The notes beneath the pieces were generated by a model, which searched no databases, had not been told where the DNA came from, and saw only the letters and a program-made list of their open reading frames with translations. Of a stretch of 64,000 nucleotides of DNA, positions 56,722 through 64,000 are shown in pieces (positions within the stretch are counted from its first letter, which is position 1; the number at the start of each line of letters is the position of its first letter). The stretch comes from Dictyostelium firmibasis (lineage: Eukaryota; Evosea; Eumycetozoa; Dictyosteliales; Dictyosteliaceae): positions 2,560,001-2,624,000 of the forward strand of contig CM069766.1 of NCBI GenBank assembly GCA_036169595.1, in the 5' to 3' direction. Both the position numbers and the translations under genes were made by a program.

Positions 56722-56880
56722 TAATAACCTTATCCAATTGGATGTGTTCGAATCATGTTTATTTATTGATTAATATAATTTTAAATTTTTTTAAGTCACC
56801 ACGTTAATTCCTGGTATGATCAAGACTTAACACAGCCTCTGTGGTCTTGGTTCACTAACTAAGCCCCCTTATTGAGGCTA
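56722..56880 (-). mobile_element. SINE-like tRNA-related repeat, copy G, centre inverted, with tail block
   Basis: The tail block (ATCCAATTGGATGTGTTCGA on the plus strand, 56731-56758) matches the tail beside copy B. The body reads in the minus direction (CACCACGTTAATTCCTGG, ATGATCAAGACTT ... AACTAAGCCCCC on plus). The central 25 bases at 56829-56853 (AACACAGCCTCTGTGGTCTT, then GGTTC) are in the opposite orientation to the flanks. Confidence 0.6.
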
Positions 56881-56914
56881 AATTTACCTGTGTAATCAAA
56901 AAAGATATGGAAAT

Positions 56915-57000
56915 CCGGCTTTGGCGCAATGGTAGCGCGATTGACTGTAGTAATGAAAAGTGATCAATCGGTTGCTAGTTCGAATCTGGCAAGCCGGAAA
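56915..57000 (+). tRNA. tRNA-Tyr (GTA) with a short intron
   Basis: Acceptor TCCGGCT pairs with AGCCGGA, discriminator A. D stem GCGC/GCGC. Anticodon stem ATTGA/TCAAT, anticodon GTA at 56948-56950. An intron of about 12 nt follows one base after the anticodon (TAATGAAAAGTG), the usual place, and is usual for eukaryotic tRNA-Tyr. T arm GCTAG TTCGAAT CTGGC. The T run at 57001-57010 is the terminator. Confidence 0.95.
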
Positions 57001-57031
57001 TTTTTTTTTTAGAGCGACCGATAAGATCAAG

Positions 57032-57041
57032 GGATCGAATC
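57032..57041 (+). promoter_or_regulatory. External B-box-like element after tRNA-Tyr
   Basis: GGATCGAATC, 32 bases past the tRNA end, at the same spacing as behind tRNA-Lys and tRNA-Phe. Confidence 0.55.
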
Positions 57042-57203
57042 TCGGAGAGGTAAAATGCTTTTAGGCTTTCAAAGATTAAAAAAAAAAATACCTCCGTGAA
57101 TTGAAGGTTGTTAAGAAAGAATTCTAAAAATAATTTCGAAATAGCTCGAGTTAGTTTGCTTTTTGTATTAAAGTTTTTATTTTGTTTTTTTATTTTTCAT
57201 TTT

Positions 57204-60200
57204 TTAAAAATCTTTTACATTACGACAGATACCACAACCTAAAGCTTGCTCCTTACCGGCATCATTATGATTCTTCAAACCCAATGGACAAGGACCTTTT
57301 GGTAACTCCACGGAGCCAGGGCCCAAAGGGCAATGACCAAATTTAGTTTGACTTGCAAGTCTGCCATTATTTTGGTGACAAATTTCGCAAAAGTGAGTTG
57401 TACCAAAACAGAACCAAATTGCCACCGAGCAACAGTATCTACATTTGAATTCGAGGTAATCTTTACCATGTTTTGGACAAATGGACTGTGGATCATCACC
57501 AGAGGAACAACCACCACAAATCAACTCTTCATGATTGAAATTGGTTGGTAAAGCAACACCCGCAGCACATTGATTGAGGCCACCGAAATAAGGTTGTTTA
57601 CATTTGAAACAGAGATAGTAGGAGAATTGATCCAACACATAGTCATCTGGACGACCCTCAAATCTGCCACCTGCCAATAGCAATGGATCATTGTTTAGAT
57701 TTTGATACTCGATACGAAGTTTACCTTTACGAATGATTTCATCACGAATATGTTCAATCTCGTTGGTTAAAATTTTCAATGATGGATGTTTAATGCCTTG
57801 TTTACAAATTGGACATTGTAAACAATTGAAAACAATACGACCACTCCAACGAGACTCTATCAATTTCTTTGAACAATCGTGATGAAAAACATGACCACAT
57901 TCCAATTGAATGGAGGGAGATTCGACCAATGATTCAGTCCAACAAATCATACACATATCATCGACATCTTGAGTTAACTTCTTTTTATCACCGTTTTCAC
58001 CACTTTCACAGCCATGTAAACATTGTAAACACTCTTCCTCACCTCTTATACCATAGCAAATATGGCCACATTGGTGAGTTTTAATACAAGATGATGAAGC
58101 TTTTTGTCTGCATTCTTCATTGGAGCAAACACTAGAAACCCCATCGTATGGTAAAAGATTATGAGAATCCAATTTCGATTTGCAGAATCTACATTGATCG
58201 GCACTGCTGTTATTAACAGATTGAACGATTGCTTTCAATTTCTCTTTATCAACAACGACGAGATTAGAGGAAACTTTCATACGAACACAAGACTCACGTA
58301 CTTCAATGGTAAAGGATTCATTATCTAAATTGGTACGACTATGATCTCTTGATTTCTTTGAGAGATGAAGGAATCTATCACATTCATTACAAAGATTTAG
58401 ATTACAACCTTGACAATGATAGAATGCTTCGGTGACGCCATCGTCATGATTTTGACAGGTTTTGATTTCAGTTTCTGATTGATTGGTATTTAAAGATTTA
58501 ATGAAATCATCATCATCTGCGACAACTAATAGACATGCCAACGATAACCATAGTGTATGAGAACCATTCAATAATTGTGCTGCGCTACTACCACTTGAAA
58601 ACTCTTTTCTAATTTTGTTTGATAAGATTAGATTGATATTTGATTGTAAATATTCTTTCCAAGAGGAGGATTTAATGATTAATTGTTTAACCAAATGTAC
58701 CAATTCCTTTGCATTCTCTAAACTAACCACACCCTTAATACCCTTTACCAATTGTTGAGATTTATCAAAGGTAAACTCGGTGGTGTTTAATGAGCCATTG
58801 GATTTAACTTGAACCGATAAAGATTTGGTAATGCAAGTTAAAAGGAATTGAGCAAAAGTCGAACCTTTCAAAAGAGGAGATTCATGATCCAAAAGGAACT
58901 CATCGAATATTTGTGGCTTAATATTGACAATCATTAATTTACAAATTGAGATCACCAATTGCTGGGTTCTTTCAGTACCACGATAAAGAATTGACAATAA
59001 TGAATACATCATTGCTTTCGATGGTACAAATGATTTACCTTCTTCACTTTCGAATAATGTTTGTAGAGTTGTCAATAATTCACATAAATAATTATCTTGC
59101 AATCTCGATGTTGATAATTCCTCTTCTTGTGGTTGTTCATCTTTTCCTTCTAATTTTTCTCCTTTCTTTTCAGTGTCATTATTTTTATAATTATTAATAT
59201 TTTTATCCTTATTTTCTTTTAATTTCTCTTTATTATAAGTGAGTTCTTGATTGATATCTTCTTTGTCATTTATCAATGAAATGAAATGACTAATTTCTTT
59301 TTGAACCTCTGTTGAAATTAAAGAGAAAATTTGTCTTTGAATGGAACTAACACCAGAGACAGAGAGTAAATTTTGAATATGATCTTTCAAGTTTTTAGAG
59401 ATTTTCTTGTTATCATTTGAGATACCAAAAATTTGGAAAGTCAAAAGTTTCAAGAGTGAAACGGTTGAATCGAATTTAGAGATTTGATAATTTTTCAATG
59501 TAAGCTCATCTTTTTCAGGATCGGTAACGAAAACTCTCAATTGTCTAACTCTTATTGCTTCATCACCAATGAAATTCATTTGGACCGATTTCAATTGTTT
59601 ACCATTGAATGGAATTGTAAACCAACTTGAAGTTAATGAAAGATCCAATTTACCAATGGAGGAAACATTTTGATCATCTTCAATTCTCCAATTGATTAAT
59701 GATACGGTATTGGCTGGTGCTGTATTATCAATATAAACACAAACCTGATAAATTGATCTTATTGGTTCTATTTTAATAGTAATTGAACTATTTGATGGTG
59801 CTTCCCAAAATGTATTGGTTGAGTCATCAAACAATGATGCCAACATCTCTGGATTCTTTGATAATTGAACTATTAATTTATTTGAAACGTTCATATAACT
59901 TGTACTCTTAATTGATTTATTAATTATTATTGGAGTTATAGTTGATGAATTATTATTATTTGGTGAAAATGGTGAAACTAATGTTGAGCCAATGTTGTTA
60001 CTACCAGAACCATTAATATCTTCAGATGGAATAATAGATTCAATTAATTTTTCTTTACCTTTTGGTGACGCAATTACCATTGGTGACGTGGTAATCTTTA
60101 AATTTTTAACAGGACCAACTTTTTGTGGAGTATTCAAGGTTGATGGTAAATCATTGTTACTGCCACTTGTATGCATTTGTGATAAAATCTTTGAAATCAT

Positions 60201-62471
60201 TGGGAAGATCTCACTATTTTGAACAAATTTAATGTCATCAGGTAAAAGGAAGATTGAAAAACAAAAGAGGGAATTCAAAACGATTGAGTCAGAGTAATTA
60301 CCATTTTTAATTTTTTCACTTAAAGTTGCCAAAAGTGAATGGAAGGCATTGGAAAATTCTTTCTTACAGTCATCTTTAATTTGACAAGTGGTTATTGGAT
60401 TTTGTGCAACTTTACCTTGCCAATCGTCTGGTAATGTTTCTTTTGATGCTTGTTTGGAATGTAACATCGATGCCAATATCCAAATAGTATTCTCTAATGA
60501 TGATGGTGCGACAGAGATTTGAATTAATTTTGTAATCAAATTTAATGCCAATGCCTTATCATTTGAATTCTCAGTTGATTTTTCTTCCTTTCTCTTTGGA
60601 ATAAATGAATTATATTCAATTGGTAATACTTCTTCATCTAATAATGCCAACAAACCAACCGTTATACTTGATTCATTCAAATTATTTACTAAAGTAGACT
60701 TTGAAATTGTTGGTTTATTAGTTGGTTGTTGTAATTGTAGTTGCTGTTGATTATTATTATTATTCGTAGAGGATAAGGATGATGATGCTCCTGAACTTTG
60801 ATGTTTTGTATAAAATTGTAAACCAATTTGGCTTTGATTGATATTACTTGGATTCATAAATTCTTCGAAAGAATATTTAATTGATTTACTATTTTTCTCA
60901 TCGTCATCAATGTTCCCTAATGAGATTTTGGTTGAAGTTGATTTTACTAATGTTGAAGGAATTGGGGCGATTGATGATGATGATGGTTGTTCATATGGTG
61001 TCAAATGAGTTAAAAGTTTTATGAAATGATTTAATTTATCAAAAGAAACTTCCTCTATTTCTGGTTCTTGAATGTCCTCATCACCAAATAAGTTTATGAA
61101 TGCAACATCAACATCTTGAGAATCTGCCCATTTGTTCAATTTTCCTTGAATTTTTCTCCAAAAGAGAATAAATGGTTTGAATGATTGGATATGTAATAAC
61201 TCTGTGAATGGTAATTTTTGTTTACAATATACATCGGTTACAGCCTTTAAAAACTCATCATCAACATTATTAATTCTAATAAAATCTAAAAAGATTTTCT
61301 TTGAGGTTTTACAATATTCACTTTGCTTTATAAATGCTGATAAATTTTCTTTTGGTAATTCTTTTACGGAATTTTCAGTTGAAATCCTTGTTGACATTGG
61401 TTTTTTACCGTTTTTATCATCTTCATCAAATTCTTCAGTTGTTGTAGTCTTGGTTGCAGTAGAGGTAGTTGTTGTTTTTGCTTCTTTATCTTCATTGGCT
61501 GGAGTTTTACTTACTTTTTCTTCTTCATCATTTTTGTTTGATATTTCCTTTTCTACTTTTACGTCATCTTTTACATCATCTTTTACATCATCTTTTACAT
61601 CATCTTTTACATCATCTTTTACATCCTTTACATCTTTTTCTTTATCACAATCTTTTTTATCATTTTTTTCATCATCTGTAGAAAAATCATAAGCAATCTC
61701 TAACTCAGACTCAGAATCCGACTCTTTTTCTTCTTCACTTGAAGAAGAGGAATCATCGTCATCGTCATCAGAATCACTTTCAATATTGTCTTTTTTAATC
61801 TTTTTAAAATCTTTTTCACGTTGGGCCAAAAGTTTTTTAAGGAATTTCTTTCTTTTAATAATTTGGTTAATTCTTTCTTGTGCTAATTTTTTAGAAATTT
61901 CTCTTGTATTTTTTACCTCTTCCAATGTTAAAGTTTCTTGTGAAGTGGACAATTTTGTGGTTTTACTCTCTAATGATGGTGAGGAAATTGGTGGTGTGGA
62001 TGATGAGGATGCAACATCTCTGTCATCTTCTTTGTTATTGCTATTTTCACCATCTAAATCAATGATCGTTGTAACTTTATATGGTTTAATATCTGTTTTT
62101 GTTGTTGGTTTTTCATTTGAGGAAGGCTCAATCGATTTATTATCTTTGAAAAGGAAATTTTCATTTTCTATTGGGAATTTATTTAATAAGAGTTCATATT
62201 TAATTTGAATTTTTGGTTTATTCTTATCTTTTTCATCGACTTTATCATCTTTTTTATCTTTTTCTTTACCATCCTCGCCATCTTTTTTCTCTTTGCCATC
62301 TTTTGATTTACCATCTTTTGATTTCTTTTCTTTTTTATCTTCAACTTTTTCTGCGATTGGTAAACCAAGTGTTGTAAAAAATTTTGATAAATCACCACCA
62401 ATAGTATTTTCTGTACCTTTAATGAAATCATTTTCTTCAAATATTTCATTGTTTGGTGTTGTTTTTGTAGT

Positions 62472-62527
<56 letters not shown>

Positions 62528-64000
62528 CTGTAGCTTCATCATTAACAATTGGAGAATCGTCCTTAATTGATTCTGATGATTTAAATGGAAAGGTTTTAGA
62601 TTGATCATATTCAACATTCTCTTTAATACGATCCCAAATTCTTTGGAAGTATAGTTGACTCTTTAAAATCTTTGGATCCTTTGGTTTTTGTTCGGTTGTG
62701 TTGTTTGATGATGACGATGATGATTGATCATTTTGTTCAGCTAAGTCTTCAGAAATGAGAAAATCTTGGATTGGAAGTTCAAGTTTATTTGATTCTTTGA
62801 TTAATTTCTTTAATTCTTGAAGAGCTTTGTTTTCCTTCTTTTTAACTTTATTCTTTTGTTCTTTTAGTTTCTTCTTTCTATCTTCTGCACGTCTGATCTT
62901 TTGTGCCTCATCCTCATCAGAGTCTGAGTATTCTGATTCACTTGATGATTTTTCCTCTTCTTTTTCTTCTTCATCCTCTTTTTCTTTTTCATCTTTCTTT
63001 TTCTTTTTTTTATCATCGTCAGATTCATCAACATTTGAATCTTCATCAGAATCTTCCTCGTCATTATCTTCATCCTCTTCCCCTTCATCACTACTATTAT
63101 CAATATTATTATTTGCCTCTGGGTTTTTAGCCTCCTCTTCTTTTTTTAATTTCTTTCTTCTTAATAAAAATTGTTCCAATTTTTTATGAACCAATGGTGA
63201 TTTAATTGTTTCTAAATCCTCGTTGTTAAATAAAATTTTGGTTGAATAAATTGCTATATAGAATGCTAATTGGTTCTCTAAAATTAAAAGTGGATATGGT
63301 GATGACGATGACGATGAAGATGATGATGATGGAATTGATGAAGTTGATGACAATAAATCAAAATCATTATTGATTTGTGGTAAAATATCATATCCATAGA
63401 CATTACAAGCAAAACCGAATTTATTTGCATTTGGAATATTTGGTAAAGCAGAAGCTGATTGAAAATCAAATAATAATTTGTTACCAGGGATCAAGAATGA
63501 GTTTGTTGGGAATTTCTTATAGAAACCCTTTTCACGTAATAAGGTTTCATGCTTATGATCAGTGTAGATTTGTAATCTATCAGATTTTTGGAAAGTCATT
63601 GACCTACTATCGAATTGAATTAACATCCATTTTGTTGTATCTGGGAATTGAATCTTTTGGACTTGTTTGGAGACTTCCTCATATGGATGAGAACTTTCAA
63701 TTCTAATTAATTGCATTGAATTTTGACTTCCACCAATATCAATGGTTTTGTGATTTGAAAATATTTTATTAATACTGGTAACAACCTCAAACAATGGCAT
63801 TAAAATTTGATTGATTGAACTCTCATCATTGGGGCCATCATTGTTGTTTTTGTTGATTGAAACTGAATTGACTAACAAATCAATTGAAAGTGGTAAAATT
63901 CTTTGATAGAATGGATCAGATTTCAAAGATTTAAGCAATTGATTCATACGATAAGAGTTGGAGGTTGACTCTGTTGAAAACTTTAATAAGGAGAGAGAAG
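57204..64000 (-). CDS. MYCBP2/PAM/Highwire-type RING-Cys-relay E3 ligase, C-terminal part
   Basis: An open frame runs from the right window edge to the stop at 57204. The first in-window Met (63947) is not the start, since the frame stays open to 64000. About 2265 residues of a protein that is over 4000 in animals. Order: acidic Ser/Glu/Asp/Lys-rich regions with five near-identical KDDV units (about 61560-61640), a DOC/APC10-like domain (INWRIEDDQNV, FTIPFNG, RVRQLRVFV; nt about 59530-59800), a B-box zinc finger (CQNHDDGVTEAFYHCQGCN; nt about 58340-58460), a RING-H2 finger (DDMCMICWTESLVESP, ECGHVFHHDC, CPICKQ; nt about 57790-57960) and the tandem-cysteine region (ELICGGCSSG, CPKHGKDYLEFKCRYCCSVA, FGTTHFCEICH, CGICRN). 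These cysteines match the relay domain that lets MYCBP2 esterify ubiquitin to Thr/Ser. Nervous-system roles in animals cannot apply here. Confidence 0.93.

Noticed and set aside
54566-57041. CRISPR-like array
   Set aside because: Repeats are dispersed, in both orientations and with irregular spacing, in a eukaryotic genome; no array structure.
61177-61692. 171-codon plus-strand frame and several shorter ones inside the E3 ligase gene
   Set aside because: Antisense shadows of acidic Ser/Asp/Lys-rich coding sequence; no independent support.

Overview
The window is nuclear DNA of a Dictyostelium social amoeba, almost certainly D. discoideum. The signs are extreme A+T content outside exons, long A or T homopolymers, long AAT/ATT triplet tracts read as poly-Asn in exons, short T-rich GT..AG introns, TAA stops, and close matches to amoebozoan versions of conserved eukaryotic proteins. 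Genes are compact and lie on both strands. Exon joins below were worked out by hand from splice sites, reading phase and family conservation.

Layout: 1-1537 (+) 3' part of cullin-3. 1920-4877 (+) two tandem isochorismatase-family genes with a zinc-finger relic between them. 5240-7397 (+) ABC1/ADCK-type kinase. 7570-9927 (-) secreted CAP+WSC protein. 12528-13778 (+) voltage-sensor-domain protein. 14272-15212 (-) RNA polymerase II subunit Rpb7. 15503-16050 gene relics. 16563-17900 (+) Skp1-like protein. 18215-19674 (+) PDCD2-like protein. 20064-21346 (-) Rab GTPase. 22249-29236 (+) three tandem paralogues of a four-pass membrane protein. 29364-30643 (-) Oxa1/Cox18 insertase. 30888-31667 (-) unknown 200-residue protein. 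32760-37627 (+) ABCC transporter. About 37830-38115 (-) a relic. 38353-39355 (+) COMMD2. 40688-41333 (+) ubiquitin E2. 41660-44278 (+) UBZ-like Asn-rich protein. 45137 tRNA-Phe. 45862-47259 (+) SDF2-like MIR protein. 47383-51278 (-) armadillo/coiled-coil/RhoGEF/PH protein. 51852-52584 (-) phosphatidylinositol synthase. 53034-53963 (-) secreted, probably GPI-anchored protein. 54500-57100 repeat-rich tRNA island (tRNA-Lys, tRNA-Tyr). 57204-64000 (-) C-terminal part of a MYCBP2/Highwire-type E3 ligase.

Most genes are unrelated housekeeping genes. A ubiquitin theme recurs: cullin-3, a Skp1-like protein, COMMD2 (COMMD proteins are known to affect cullin ligases), an E2, a UBZ-like protein and a RING-Cys-relay E3. 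This may simply be chance clustering.

The least ordinary part is 54.5-57.1 kb together with 45.2-45.4 kb. About seven copies of a short tRNA-like repeat sit next to the tRNA genes. The repeat has A-box-like and B-box-like segments, a 3' hairpin, and either a poly(A)-ended tail or a second conserved tail block. One copy has its centre inverted. A perfect 121-bp direct duplication lies beside them. I read this as a SINE-like family. I do not recall it among the usual Dictyostelium element lists, and I cannot run the search that would settle it.
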